This document shows positions 1-9,144 of a stretch of 41,179 bases of DNA, piece after piece. Below the pieces are notes generated by a model. The model did not search any database. It was given only the letters and a program-made list of their open reading frames with translations, and was not told the DNA's origin. Position numbers and translations under genes: made by a program. Source of the stretch: Calothrix sp. MO_192.B10 (GTDB lineage Bacteria; Cyanobacteriota; Cyanobacteriia; Cyanobacteriales; Nostocaceae); the NCBI GenBank assembly GCA_030065055.1, contig JASJDS010000064.1:1-41179 (forward strand), in the 5' to 3' direction. Positions within the stretch are counted from its first letter, which is position 1; each line of letters begins with the position of its first letter.

Positions 1-242
1 CGTATTGTTTCTTGCACTACCTGTATCGAAACAAATGTTTTTACTTCGTTCCATAAATAAATTTAGGGGCTTGGTGACCATTTTTCTTTTTCTTTACTTT
101 TGCCTTTTTACTTTTTACTTTTGCCTTGTTCGGTCAAGGGAAATTTAGAATTTATCGAGGGGCTTGAGATAAAACCTTCTTCCTTCTTCCCTCTTCCTTC
201 TTCTTTCACTGTTTTTTTCCAAGCAAGATTTCAGGGATATGT
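1..242. other. Upstream intergenic region with pyrimidine-rich short repeats
   Basis: No coding region is apparent. The stretch is rich in T and C on the + strand, with degenerate short repeats such as CTTTTGCC around 100-128 and CTTCTTC-type heptads around 176-207. Such simple heptameric repeats are common between genes of heterocystous cyanobacteria. No convincing promoter or terminator is visible. Confidence 0.5.
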
Positions 243-1916
243 ATGATTGATTTACTACCTATTTTAGCTATTACAGCCGAACAAGCTCAGACCAATTTCG
301 TCAAAAAGACACGCCACACATTTGCAGTACAAGAAAAATTTTTATTCAAATTATTGCGAACCTATCAAAATACAGAATTAGGTCGCAAATATGGGCTAAA
401 GGATATCAAAAATATTGAGCAATTCCAAAAACAAGTTCCCGTGCTTCCTTACAGTGCTTATGAACCTTATGTTCAGCGCGTTGCTGCCGGAGAAAAAAAT
501 ATTTTAACCTCTGATAAAGTTGTCTATTTAAACAGAACTAGTGGCTCAACAGGCAAACAGAAACTCATTCCGGTAACTCAACGTTTCCAGAATATAATGG
601 GCTGGGCAAATCTGATTAGCATTGGTTTTTTAAGTCAAGGATTGCGAGGGCAAGGCAAAAAATTTGGCAAGCTGATAACTACTTACGCCGCTGCAACACC
701 AGAATTAACTAGTGGTGGTATTGAATATGGTTCTGCTGGTACAGGAGTGCTGCGTATGGGTTCTTTCCTTTACAAACAACTATTTGCCCATCCCTTCTCT
801 ACCCTCAAGTCTAAGGATACTCTATCTCGTTCTTATGTTTGTCTGCTCTTTGCCTTACTTCACCCTCCTATGGGTTTTGGCAGCAATTTTCCCATGGTTA
901 TTTTGCAGATTTGCAACCTTCTAGAACAATATGCAGAAGATTTGATTAATGACCTAGAAACAGGCACAATAGCTCCTTGGTTGCAGCTAGAACCGGAAAT
1001 TAGAACCAGTTTAGAAGCACAACTATCTCCTGCTCCTTGGCGTGCTCATCAATTGCGGGAAATTCTCAATTCAGTTGGTAAGCTAACTCCTATCTTAGCT
1101 TGGCCAAATTTGGCTTTTTACGCTACTTCACGGGGAGGAACCTCTGATTTTTACTTAGAACGCTTCCCGGAATATTTTGGTGATACTCCCGGTTTTGGGG
1201 TGATATTTTCGACAGCAGAAGGAACTTTTAGCATTTATCCTGATTTGAATACTGACGGCAGTATTTTAGCGATTGACACTGGTTTTTTTGAGTTTATTCC
1301 CTCGGAACAATGGGAAGAAGAACATCCAAAAACCGTACTTGCTCAAGAAGTTAAACCAGGAGAATATTACCGCATACTGGTTACGAACCATAGTGGCTTC
1401 TATCGCTACGATATTGGTGATATTTTTGAGGTTGTAGGATTTTATGAACAAGCACCTTTGTTAGTCTTTCGTCATCGTCGAGGGGGTTTGCTTTCTTCGA
1501 CAACGGAAAAAACCACTGAATATCATGCCACTAAAGTTATGCAAATTCTGCAACAAAAGTTTGCTGTACTGTTAGAAGATTTTTGCATTACTCTATCAGA
1601 TAATGAATTCCCGGCTCGGTATTTAGTCAATATAGAACTTGCTGGTGATTATCACCTTAAAGATGAAGATGCATATGCTTTCATTGAAAGTTTTGACTCC
1701 ATACTCAAGAAAATTCATACCAACTATGATATTCAAAGAAAAATTTCCGTTCCTCCTCCTTCACTAAGAATTATGAAAACCGGAAGTTTTAATATTATTC
1801 GCCAACGTCAAATTGAAAAAGGAATTCCCGTTTATCAGTTGAAATTTCCTCATATTAGTGAGGATAGAAATTTTATGGCTGGACTAGAATTTGAAGAGGA
1901 AGTTCAGTTGAAGTAA
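243..1916 (+). CDS. GH3 family acyl-acid amido synthetase-like protein
   Basis: A 557-residue protein of the GH3 (auxin-responsive promoter) family, which belongs to the ANL adenylating superfamily. Members activate a carboxylic acid with ATP and, in plants, join it to an amino acid. The phosphate-binding motif TSGSTGKQKLIPV lies near residues 97-110, and the later nucleotide motif YRYDIGDIFEV appears near residue 390, both expected for the fold. Length matches plant and bacterial GH3 proteins (about 550-600 residues). No signal peptide or membrane segment is seen, so it should be cytoplasmic. The ATG at 243 is preferred; the overlapping ATG at 239 is out of frame. The acid and amine substrates of cyanobacterial members are unknown to me. 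The neighbours do not suggest a pathway. The stop codon sits in a TAATTAG heptad run. Confidence 0.88.
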   Translation: MIDLLPILAITAEQAQTNFVKKTRHTFAVQEKFLFKLLRTYQNTELGRKYGLKDIKNIEQFQKQVPVLPYSAYEPYVQRVAAGEKNILTSDKVVYLNRTSGSTGKQKLIPVTQRFQNIMGWANLISIGFLSQGLRGQGKKFGKLITTYAAATPELTSGGIEYGSAGTGVLRMGSFLYKQLFAHPFSTLKSKDTLSRSYVCLLFALLHPPMGFGSNFPMVILQICNLLEQYAEDLINDLETGTIAPWLQLEPEIRTSLEAQLSPAPWRAHQLREILNSVGKLTPILAWPNLAFYATSRGGTSDFYLERFPEYFGDTPGFGVIFSTAEGTFSIYPDLNTDGSILAIDTGFFEFIPSEQWEEEHPKTVLAQEVKPGEYYRILVTNHSGFYRYDIGDIFEVVGFYEQAPLLVFRHRRGGLLSSTTEKTTEYHATKVMQILQQKFAVLLEDFCITLSDNEFPARYLVNIELAGDYHLKDEDAYAFIESFDSILKKIHTNYDIQRKISVPPPSLRIMKTGSFNIIRQRQIEKGIPVYQLKFPHISEDRNFMAGLEFEEEVQLK

Positions 1917-1934
1917 TTAGTAATTAGTAATTAG
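1914..1934. repeat. Heptameric tandem repeat (TAATTAG)x3
   Basis: Three perfect tandem copies of TAATTAG begin at the stop codon of the GH3 gene. This fits the short tandemly repeated repetitive (STRR) sequences described in heterocystous cyanobacteria. Confidence 0.8.
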
Positions 1935-1958
1935 TAACTGGGTCAAATTAAATATAAA

Positions 1959-2143
1959 ACCTCACCCTGCCTGACGGCACCCCTCTCCTTAATACTCCAC
2001 CACATTAATTTTGATGGGCAAACCAACTTCTAGACTTCTCCTCTCCTCCTCTGACTCTGCGCTCTCTGCGCCTCTGCGGTTTCTGACTCTACCCCTCATA
2101 ACTAATGTGGTAGACCAATAAAGAGAGGGGATGGGGGTGAGGT
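1959..2143. repeat. Nested inverted-repeat (MITE-like) element
   Basis: Outer arms ACCTCACCC (1959-1967) and GGGTGAGGT (2135-2143) are perfect inverted repeats. A second pair, CCCCTCTCCTT (1980-1990) and AAAGAGAGGGG (2120-2130), matches with one mismatch. A third pair, CCACATTA (2000-2007) and TAATGTGG (2103-2110), is perfect and nested inside. The centre is pyrimidine rich with CTCTGCG/CTCTGCGC motifs. No protein is encoded. It lies between convergent genes and could also act as a bidirectional terminator. Confidence 0.6.
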
Positions 2144-2155
2144 TCGATCTTACAT

Positions 2156-2953
2156 TTAATTGTGCCTACCTACTTTAATTTCAAATAAATAAGACCATAA
2201 TTTACCTGTAACAAATATTCTATTCCTTTTAGAGTCATAGGCAATTCCGTTTAGAACAGCTTCCTCATTGAGATTTTGTTCAGATTTGTTTATCCCTGTA
2301 AGATCAATCCAACCAAGAATTTGACCTGTTTTTGGAGATATCCTGGCAATACGTTCTTGACGCCAGATATTTGCATAAATCTCACCATTTATATACTCAA
2401 GTTCGTTTAATTGCTCAATAGGTTGACTACCTTCTTGTACATATACAGTCTTAAGGACTTTAAATGTATTAGGATCTAAAAAGTACAAAGCGTTAGAGCC
2501 ATCACTCATAATTAAGTGATTATCATCATTGGTTAAACCCCAGCCTTGAGTAGGATACTTAAAACTTTTTATCCGCCTAAAAGACTTTAAATCATAAACA
2601 AACCCTTGATTAGATTTCCAAGTTAGCTGAATTAATTTATCTTTCCAAATTGTTATTCCTTCGCCGAAATACTGAGACTCTAGCTTAGAAATCCGAAGAA
2701 CCTTACCTGTTTCCAACGCAACTTCGCGTATCGATGAACTTCCATAAAGACCTGTACCTTCATACAATGTTTGATTAAAATACACTAACCCCTGAGTAAA
2801 TGCCTTTGAATCATGGGGATAACGATTAACTACTTGATAAGTGCATTGTGTCACAGATGAAGAAGGTACATCCTTCCCAGTTGTAACAAAAGGAACAGAT
2901 GCAGAAGCAATCATGAAGATGATAATACTGGTCGAAATAAGCAAATTTATCAT
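2156..2953 (-). CDS. Glutaminyl-peptide cyclotransferase (glutamine cyclotransferase family)
   Basis: A 265-residue protein matching the bacterial/plant glutaminyl cyclase family (PF05096), a five-bladed propeller that turns N-terminal glutamine into pyroglutamate with loss of ammonia. Characteristic stretches are YPHDSKAFTQGLVY near residue 45, YEGTGLYGSSSIREV near residue 65, and the closing LNEEAVLNGIAYDSKRNRIFVTGK. The N-terminus (about residues 3-25) is hydrophobic and looks like a signal peptide or membrane anchor, so the enzyme probably acts in the periplasm. Length is normal. It is transcribed alone, converging on the GH3 gene with a repeat element between them. Confidence 0.9.
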   Translation of the reverse strand: MINLLISTSIIIFMIASASVPFVTTGKDVPSSSVTQCTYQVVNRYPHDSKAFTQGLVYFNQTLYEGTGLYGSSSIREVALETGKVLRISKLESQYFGEGITIWKDKLIQLTWKSNQGFVYDLKSFRRIKSFKYPTQGWGLTNDDNHLIMSDGSNALYFLDPNTFKVLKTVYVQEGSQPIEQLNELEYINGEIYANIWRQERIARISPKTGQILGWIDLTGINKSEQNLNEEAVLNGIAYDSKRNRIFVTGKLWSYLFEIKVGRHN

Positions 2954-2963
2954 ATATCGTAGT

Positions 2964-3188
2964 TCAGAATATTTTCAAATTGAAAATCAATTGAATCAGG
3001 TAGTTAGATATTGCCTGTAATAAGGGATGATTCTCCAAGTAAAAAAGATAACGCCTCAGATAAATTTGCTGTATTAAGGCAAACTTCTCTGAATCTTTAT
3101 CAAAACAAACACTTGAAAAAGTAATTATCTGAAACAGATTTTTGCTAGAATCTTTAATGTCTACATAACCACAACTGTGACAGTTCAT
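2964..3188 (-). CDS. Hypothetical small protein (doubtful)
   Basis: A possible 74-residue protein starting at ATG 3188 and ending 10 bases before the cyclotransferase gene on the same strand. The N-terminus has a CHSC pair of cysteines (MNCHSCGYVDI), which could bind a metal. The C-terminal half is hydrophobic and aromatic. I do not recognise a family. The upstream region is very AT rich and no strong ribosome site is obvious. It may be a gene remnant or a chance ORF. Confidence 0.28.
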   Translation of the reverse strand: MNCHSCGYVDIKDSSKNLFQIITFSSVCFDKDSEKFALIQQIYLRRYLFYLENHPLLQAISNYLIQLIFNLKIF

Positions 3189-3353
3189 ATTATAGCAAGT
3201 CAATAATTACAAGACCTCACTTTGACAATTTTCAACTTTTTTTTATAATTTGTTACAATTTACCAAAAGTTTATATTAGGGTATTTTCACCCCTTATCTA
3301 CTCTTTTATCTACGACCATTTATATTTACAAAACGAAATTTTTTGATGGGAAT

Positions 3354-3497
3354 ATGCTCAGATTTCTTCAACCTTTAATCAATTTTGTTTATGGTCTAGT
3401 TATCGGTGGTGTCGATTTGCCAAAGGCAATACTACGCTCACACAAATATTACATTCAGATAATGGAGCAAGAAGCCCAAGAAGCTGAAAAAAGATGA
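3354..3497 (+). CDS. Hypothetical 47-residue protein (possible small gene)
   Basis: ATG at 3354 opens a 47-codon frame ending in TGA at 3495-3497. The product starts with a hydrophobic segment (FLQPLINFVYGLVIGGVDL), continues with a basic amphipathic stretch and ends in a Glu/Ala-rich tail (MEQEAQEAEKR). This composition is more protein-like than random AT-rich DNA, but no family is recognised and the ribosome site is weak. It overlaps the doubtful minus-strand frame 3438-3770, so at most one of them is likely real. Confidence 0.3.
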   Translation: MLRFLQPLINFVYGLVIGGVDLPKAILRSHKYYIQIMEQEAQEAEKR

Positions 3498-3770
3498 AAT
3501 ATCAGAACCTAGGACATCATGTTTTGCCCAAATGGTAAAAAGGGAAAACATAATGCTGTATAAGCAAAAAAATAAGGGGAAGATTAATTTCTCTTCCCCC
3601 TGCCTTCTTTTTTGATTGTTCTGAGATTGGTTGTCTAGCTTGTCCTTACCTTTGAGCTTTTGTCTGAGCATTTGTTGCTGCTTTTTCAGTTGTCGCTTCC
3701 TGGCAGAACCACCCTTACCCTTGTTATTTCTCCCTTGTTTGCGGGGAGACTCCCATCTTTTTAGTCGCAT
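3438..3770 (-). CDS. Hypothetical basic protein (doubtful)
   Basis: A 110-codon frame whose first 60 residues are strongly basic and glutamine rich (KRQLKKQQQMLRQKLKGKDK) and would form a charged helix. The remainder is hydrophobic and looks like translated noncoding DNA. If real, it may be a small nucleic-acid-binding protein. No family is recognised and the 3' part overlaps the competing plus-strand small frame at 3354-3497. Confidence 0.25.
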   Translation of the reverse strand: MRLKRWESPRKQGRNNKGKGGSARKRQLKKQQQMLRQKLKGKDKLDNQSQNNQKRRQGEEKLIFPLFFCLYSIMFSLFTIWAKHDVLGSDISSFFSFLGFLLHYLNVIFV

Positions 3771-4217
3771 GGCAATACTGTGTTCACTAATCTTGTAATA
3801 TACATTGTATTATCTTGTAACCTAAATTGTCAACTCCCTTGGGAGAGGGAACAGGCAACAGGCAACATTGCGGGATGATAATCAAATTTGTATAGGCTGA
3901 AACTATTGATAAATAAGGAAAAATTTTTTCGCATATATTAAAATCATCCCTTGATTGTGCAACGCCACATTTTCCGTACACCCAGTTGGGTTTCACTACG
4001 TTCTACCCAACCTACGTTATGGGTAATCTTCTGCGGGGAAGGGAGTAATTATGGGGTGAAAATTAACATATCGTGTGAAAAATTTACATTCTATTTTTTT
4101 TGAGAAATATTATTGATTAATTCTAGTAATTGGTGCTATTAGTTGAGAATAGGTAATTATTGCGAAAAGTTCCTTTTAATCATGGTGGAGTTTCAAAAGG
4201 TGAGAACCGCGTCGTTG
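3498..4217. other. Intergenic region upstream of the iron-transport operon
   Basis: Apart from the doubtful minus-strand frame, I see no gene. A copy of a GTTGGGTTTCACT...ACCCAACCTAC dispersed motif lies at 3986-4015. The last 150 bases are AT rich and would hold the futABC promoter. The stretch TGAGAAATATTATTGATTA (near 4100) is loosely similar to a Fur site, but the match is too weak to annotate. Confidence 0.4.
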
Positions 4218-5210
4218 ATGAAAATATCAGCAGGAGCGTTGGCTTTTATTATTAGTGTGGGCATGGGTTTGGCGAGTAGTGCCCAAGCTAAAACCTTGAC
4301 TATCTATTCAGGTAGGAATAAAAAGCTGATTGGACCCTTGATTGAAAAAGCGAAGAAGGATTTAGGGCTAAACATCCAGGTGCGTTATGGTGGTACATCT
4401 GAACTAGCGATCGCTCTTTTGGAGGAAGGTAGAAGAAGTCCGGCAGATCTGTTTTTTGCCCAAGATGCAGGAGCTTTGGGAGCAGTGCAGCAAAAGCAAC
4501 TCACTCTCAAAATTCCATCACAATTGTTAAATCAGGTTGATGCCCGTTTCCGTTCTCCACAGGGTCATTGGTTAGGTATTTCCGGAAGGGCGCGGACGAT
4601 TGATTACAATACCAAATTAGTCAAGAAAAACCAGTTACCATCATCAATTTGGGACTTAACTAAACCCCAATGGCGAGGTAAAGTAGGTTGGGCACCTACC
4701 AATGGCTCATTTCAATCCTTTGTTACAGCAATGCGGGTGTTGGAAGGGGAGCAAAAAACCTTACAATGGCTGCGGGCGATGAAAGCCAATGGAGTCAAGG
4801 TTTATCCCAAGAATACGCCCATTGTGGAGGCTTTGGGAAGGGGAGAGATTCATTTGGGACTCGTAAATCACTATTATTCAGAACGCTTCAAAAAAGATAA
4901 TCCCAATTTTCCCGTAGCACACCACTATACCCGTAAAGATGCAGGTGCTATGATAAATGTGGCAGGGGTGGCAATGATGAAAACTACCGATCAAAGAAAA
5001 GATGTGGAAGCATTGATTAGTTATCTGCTCAAACCAGTATCCCAAAATTACTTTGCCCAAAAAACTTACGAGTATCCCTTGGTATCAGGAATCAGCGCGT
5101 CTGCCAAGCAAATATCTTTGAAAGAACTTAACCCACCTAAAATTAACCTCAGTAATTTATCTGATTTGGGAAAAACCCTGGAATTACTACAACAAGCAGG
5201 AGCATTGTAG
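4218..5210 (+). CDS. futA: Ferric iron ABC transporter, periplasmic binding protein (FutA type)
   Basis: A 330-residue solute-binding protein of the Fbp/Fut Fe3+ class. From ATG 4218 it begins with a clear signal peptide (KISAGALAFIISVG then SSAQA|KTL), so this start is preferred over the in-frame ATG at 4182 or TTG at 4143. Mature-end motifs include LTIYSGRNKKLIGPL, with the first candidate tyrosine ligand, and a tyrosine pair in NHYYSERF, which corresponds to the iron-ligand pair of FutA/FbpA proteins. It would bind ferric iron in the periplasm, or on the cytoplasmic side for FutA1-like members, and hand it to FutB. The stop is 3 bases before the permease start, which indicates one operon. 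Confidence 0.92.
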   Translation: MKISAGALAFIISVGMGLASSAQAKTLTIYSGRNKKLIGPLIEKAKKDLGLNIQVRYGGTSELAIALLEEGRRSPADLFFAQDAGALGAVQQKQLTLKIPSQLLNQVDARFRSPQGHWLGISGRARTIDYNTKLVKKNQLPSSIWDLTKPQWRGKVGWAPTNGSFQSFVTAMRVLEGEQKTLQWLRAMKANGVKVYPKNTPIVEALGRGEIHLGLVNHYYSERFKKDNPNFPVAHHYTRKDAGAMINVAGVAMMKTTDQRKDVEALISYLLKPVSQNYFAQKTYEYPLVSGISASAKQISLKELNPPKINLSNLSDLGKTLELLQQAGAL

Positions 5211-5213
5211 GAA

Positions 5214-6797
5214 TTGAAAGCGGTTCGTCCTCCATTGTTTCTCTCCCTAGCAGGGGCAATAGTAGCCATTGCCATTGCCCTGCCATTGGTATATTTAGTT
5301 ATCCGTACCGCAGGTATGGGCCATGAGGATTTGTGGGGATTAATTTCTAGTTCCCGCAATCTCTCAATTTTGGCCAATAGTGCGGTGATGGCGGTACTAG
5401 TAACTGTGTTCTCTACCCTGATTGCCGTTCCCTTAGCATTTTTAACTGTACGCACAGATTTACCCGCACGGCGGTTTTGGTTAATAGTCACCACATTACC
5501 CTTGGCAGTCCCCAGTTATGTGGGTAGCTTTACCTTAATTGCCACTTTAGCACCGAGGGGTAGTTTTTTGCAGATATTACTAGCACCCTTGGGAGTGGAG
5601 GAGTTACCATCTATCTATGGTTTACCGGGAGCTGTGTTAGCAATTACCTTGTTTACCTATCCCTATATGTTGCTGAGTATCCGTTCTGGGTTACAAGGTA
5701 TTGATCCCTCCTTAGAAGAAGCTGCTAGGAGTTTGGGTTACAGCAGACGAGCAACCTTTTTTAAGGTAATTTTACCCCAGTTAAAGCCCTCAGCGATCGC
5801 CGGGGGTTTATTGGTGGCTTTATACTCCCTCCGGGATTTTGGTACACCCTCCCTAATGAGGTTTGATGCTTTTACTAGGGCAATTTTTATTCAATACAAA
5901 GCTAGTTTTAATCGTAATTCAGCTGCGGCACTATCTTTAATGCTAGTTACCCTAGTATTAGTAATTTTATGGCTAGAGTACCGCGTGCGCTCCAAGGCTG
6001 CATATTATAGTCGGGGTTCCGCATCTCTGCGCCCTATACCAGTGGTGAAATTGGGCAGGTGGAAGTGGTTGGCTGTTGGTTTTTGTTTGCTCATTGCCAG
6101 TTTCAGCGTTTTTCTACCCGTTGGTATCACTCTATTTTGGTTGATAAGGGGCTTAAGTACCGGCTATTCTTTCCCCAATTTATTGCCAATTATCCTCAAC
6201 TCCGTGGGAGTAGCAACATTAGCAGCCATAGTTGCCACGGTATTTGCCTTGCCAATTGCCATCCTGGGAGTCCGGTTCCCCAGTAAAATCACTGCCATGA
6301 TTGAGCGTTGTTCCTACATCGGTTTTGGAGTACCGGGAATTGTAGTTGCCCTATCCTTGGTCTTTTTTGGTGCGAATTACTTACCAATACTGTATCAAAC
6401 CTTGCCCATGCTCATTTTTGCATACTTGGTTTTATTTTTGCCCCAAGCTCTCGGTAATATCCGTAGTTCCCTTTTACAAGTCAACCCCCAACTAGAAGAA
6501 TCAGCCCGTAGTTTAGGCAGATCCCCCTGGCAAACCCTCAAAGAAGTTACCCTACCCTTAGTCAGACCGGGGATTTTAAGTGGAGCGGTACTTGTATTTC
6601 TTACCAGTATTAAAGAACTACCCGCCACCATGCTGTTATCTCCCATTGGTTTTAGCACTTTAGCAGTGGAAATTTGGCAAGCCACAGAAAATGTAGACTT
6701 TGCCGACGCAGCAGCAGGTTCCCTGACAATGCTCTTGGTTTCGATGGGTTCAACATTGCTCATTCTTTCCCAAGAAAAAGTTCAAAATAAAACATAA
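5214..6797 (+). CDS. futB: Ferric iron ABC transporter, permease (FutB type)
   Basis: A 527-residue inner-membrane permease with two fused binding-protein-dependent transport domains, as in FutB/FbpB/HitB. Each half carries the EAA loop that contacts the ATPase: EEAARSLGYSRRATFFKVIL near residue 168, and EESARSLGRSPWQTLKEVTL near residue 428. About twelve hydrophobic segments are visible. Translation appears to start at TTG 5214, directly after the futA stop; no better upstream ATG exists. The fused two-domain form means one FutB chain forms the whole channel. It overlaps no other gene and is followed by futC after 30 bases. Confidence 0.92.
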   Translation: MKAVRPPLFLSLAGAIVAIAIALPLVYLVIRTAGMGHEDLWGLISSSRNLSILANSAVMAVLVTVFSTLIAVPLAFLTVRTDLPARRFWLIVTTLPLAVPSYVGSFTLIATLAPRGSFLQILLAPLGVEELPSIYGLPGAVLAITLFTYPYMLLSIRSGLQGIDPSLEEAARSLGYSRRATFFKVILPQLKPSAIAGGLLVALYSLRDFGTPSLMRFDAFTRAIFIQYKASFNRNSAAALSLMLVTLVLVILWLEYRVRSKAAYYSRGSASLRPIPVVKLGRWKWLAVGFCLLIASFSVFLPVGITLFWLIRGLSTGYSFPNLLPIILNSVGVATLAAIVATVFALPIAILGVRFPSKITAMIERCSYIGFGVPGIVVALSLVFFGANYLPILYQTLPMLIFAYLVLFLPQALGNIRSSLLQVNPQLEESARSLGRSPWQTLKEVTLPLVRPGILSGAVLVFLTSIKELPATMLLSPIGFSTLAVEIWQATENVDFADAAAGSLTMLLVSMGSTLLILSQEKVQNKT

Positions 6798-6827
6798 ATA
6801 ACTAGATTTTTTATACATAATTTAACT

Positions 6828-7892
6828 ATGAAATCAGTCATTTTAAACTTACAAAACATCACCAAGCAGTTTGCGGATGATTCCTTACCCGCAGTTAATA
6901 ACGTCTGCTTGCAATTACACACCGGGGATATTCTGGGATTGCTCGGACCATCTGGTTGCGGTAAAACCACCCTATTGAGAATGATTGCTGGTTTTGAACA
7001 ACCACAAACAGGAACCATAGAAATTGCAGGGCAATTAGTTTATTCAACCTCCCTTTCCATTCCCCCAGAACAGCGCGATATTGGTATTGTCTTCCAGGAT
7101 TATGCCTTGTTCCCCCATTTGACAGTGGCAGCCAACGTCGCATTTGGGTTAAAAAAACAACCGAAAGATATAGTAGAAAAACGGGTGTCTGAAGTTCTGG
7201 CTTTAGTGCAGTTGCAAGGTTTAGAACAACGCTACCCCTACGAACTTTCAGGGGGTCAACAACAACGGGTTGCCCTAGCCCGCGCTCTAGCTCCCCAACC
7301 CAAGCTAATGCTGTTGGATGAGCCTTTGAGTAACCTGGATATTCAAGTGCGGTTACAACTGCGGGAAGAAATCCGAGATATTCTCAAAGCTGCGGGGACT
7401 TCGGCAATTTTTGTTACCCACGATCAAGAAGAGGCTTTAGTCATGTCTGATATTGTGGGAGTAATGCGCCAAGGGCATTTAGAACAATTGGATACCCCAG
7501 AAGAAATTTATACCCATCCCGCATCCCGTTTCGTGGCAGAATTTGTTACCCAAGCTAATTTCTTACCTGCCCACCGTCAAGGTAATGTATGGTCAACAGA
7601 AGTTGGTTGTTTTGAATTCACACAAAAGACTACCCCTGTGAATTCTGATCACTATGACAGTGGTGAATTGATGATTCGTCAAGAAGATGTGATTTTACAG
7701 CCTGCCAATGATGCGAACGTATTAATTATTACCCGTAGATTCCTAGGGCGAGAATACCAATATTGTTTACAAACCCCCTCCGGGAAAGAACTTCATGCTC
7801 GGACAATGTTGGATACAGTGTTACCCGTGGGTACAAAAGTTAATTTAGCGATCGCTGGTGGGGAATTACGAGTTTTTCCTAAGATACAATAA
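6828..7892 (+). CDS. futC: Ferric iron ABC transporter, ATP-binding protein (FutC type)
   Basis: A 354-residue ATPase of the CUT/Fe3+ importer class. Walker A GPSGCGKTT is at about residues 40-48, the Q-loop in DIGIVFQDYALFPHL, the signature LSGGQQQR near 140-147, Walker B LMLLDEP near 160, and the H-loop in FVTHDQEEALV. The C-terminal 110 residues form a TOBE-like regulatory domain (LMIRQEDVIL). Length is normal for FbpC/FutC. It powers the FutB channel from the cytoplasmic side. The operon order substrate-binding protein, permease, ATPase is the usual one. Confidence 0.93.
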   Translation: MKSVILNLQNITKQFADDSLPAVNNVCLQLHTGDILGLLGPSGCGKTTLLRMIAGFEQPQTGTIEIAGQLVYSTSLSIPPEQRDIGIVFQDYALFPHLTVAANVAFGLKKQPKDIVEKRVSEVLALVQLQGLEQRYPYELSGGQQQRVALARALAPQPKLMLLDEPLSNLDIQVRLQLREEIRDILKAAGTSAIFVTHDQEEALVMSDIVGVMRQGHLEQLDTPEEIYTHPASRFVAEFVTQANFLPAHRQGNVWSTEVGCFEFTQKTTPVNSDHYDSGELMIRQEDVILQPANDANVLIITRRFLGREYQYCLQTPSGKELHARTMLDTVLPVGTKVNLAIAGGELRVFPKIQ

Positions 7893-7947
7893 ATTGAGAT
7901 GTTCATTGACCCGGCAAAATTAATGTGGCGGGGTATTGAGGATAACA

Positions 7948-7978
7948 GATCCCCGACTTCTTAAACAAGTCGGGGATC
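7948..7978. repeat. Perfect 12-bp inverted repeat (dispersed cyanobacterial hairpin)
   Basis: Arms GATCCCCGACTT (7948-7959) and AAGTCGGGGATC (7967-7978) are perfectly complementary around a 7-base loop. It lies 55 bases after futC and could end that transcript. There is no T-run, and this hairpin family is dispersed in Nostocales genomes, so a mobile repeat role is equally likely. Confidence 0.75.
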
Positions 7979-8184
7979 GCTCACACTCATTTGATATCTC
8001 CAGAAAATTAGCAACAGCATATGATGGTAAAATATTTGAGTCCAGAACCTGGTTACATAAAAATACCAAGTAGAGTCAGAACCAACTTCAATTAAACACA
8101 CGGTCACATTGGAAGCTGGTTTAGTTCCAAAAGCATACGTGACGCGAAACTTGTCTCTTCTGCGTAAAAATCAACTCAAAAAAT

Positions 8185-9144
8185 ATGCCATTTACTATTG
8201 ATTCAGCCAGGAATATTTTCCCCAATACTTTAGCTGCTGATGCCGTACCTGCAACCATCGCTAGGTTTAGCCAACTCAGTGCCGAAGATCAGCTAGCATT
8301 AATCTGGTTTGCCTACTTAGAAATGGGCAAAACTATTACGGTTGCTGCTCCCGGAGCAGCTAGTATGCAATTTGCTGAACAAACCATCAAACAAATGGTA
8401 GACATGACTCCCCTAAAGCAGAGTCAGGTCATGTGTGATTTAGCCAACCGTACTGATACACCAATTGGTCGTACTTACGCCACCTGGACAGCCAACGTCA
8501 AGCTTGGCTTTTGGTATGAATTGGGCAGATTGATGGAGCAGGGGAAAATTGCACCGATTCCTGAAGGTTACAAGCTTTCAGCCAATGCCAATGCGGTTCT
8601 TGCCACCATTAGTAGCTTAGAATCCGGTCAGCAAATTACCGTACTCCGCAATGCAGTTGTGGATATGGGTTATGACCCCAGTAAAATCAGCGACTTTAAA
8701 AAAATTAGCGAACCAGTTGTTCCACCCAAAGACATCTCACTACGAACTCAAGTCAAGATCGAAGGCATCGACAACCCAACGATTCTGAGTTACATGAATA
8801 ATTTGAATGCCAATGATTTTGAGGCATTAATCGAGTTATTCACTGCCGATGGAGCTTTACAGCCTCCATTTCGTCGCCCCATTGTTGGTAAAGACGAAGT
8901 CTTAAAGTTTTTCCGCGAAGAATGCCAGAATCTGAAATTGATTCCCGAACGGGGAGTAGCTGAACCAACAGATGATGGCTTTACCCAAATTAAAGTCACG
9001 GGTAAGTGCCAAACACCTTGGTTTGGGGGTAACGTCGGCATGAATATTGCTTGGCGATTCTTACTCGATCCTCAAGGTAAAATTTTCTTTGTGGCTATAG
9101 ATTTGCTTGCATCTCCTAAAGAGCTATTAAACCTAGCTCGTTAG
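8185..9144 (+). CDS. ocp: Orange carotenoid protein (OCP, full length)
   Basis: A 319-residue OCP that senses blue-green light, binds a 4-keto carotenoid and quenches phycobilisome energy. The N-terminal helical domain (1-165) keeps the carotenoid-contact residues W41, Y44 and W110, and R155 of the interdomain salt bridge. N104 at the domain interface is present. The linker spans about 165-190. The C-terminal NTF2-like domain keeps Y203 and W290, equivalent to Synechocystis Y201 and W288 that hydrogen-bond the keto group, plus E246 (equivalent E244) and W279 (W277). All functional positions are intact. The frp gene downstream suggests an OCP1-type protein that needs FRP. Its own promoter should lie in 7980-8184. 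The gene is followed at once by a nested hairpin. Confidence 0.97.
   Translation: MPFTIDSARNIFPNTLAADAVPATIARFSQLSAEDQLALIWFAYLEMGKTITVAAPGAASMQFAEQTIKQMVDMTPLKQSQVMCDLANRTDTPIGRTYATWTANVKLGFWYELGRLMEQGKIAPIPEGYKLSANANAVLATISSLESGQQITVLRNAVVDMGYDPSKISDFKKISEPVVPPKDISLRTQVKIEGIDNPTILSYMNNLNANDFEALIELFTADGALQPPFRRPIVGKDEVLKFFREECQNLKLIPERGVAEPTDDGFTQIKVTGKCQTPWFGGNVGMNIAWRFLLDPQGKIFFVAIDLLASPKELLNLAR

Noticed and set aside
3787-3996. Possible 69-residue minus-strand protein
   Set aside because: Begins inside a dispersed repeat and has no protein-like composition.
4090-4140. Fur-box-like sequence before futA
   Set aside because: Too few matches to the consensus in AT-rich DNA to support as a site.
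5066-5494. 142-residue minus-strand frame across futA/futB
   Set aside because: Antisense shadow of two well-supported genes.
7948-7978. Intrinsic terminator of futC
   Set aside because: Strong stem but no T-tract; kept as a repeat instead.
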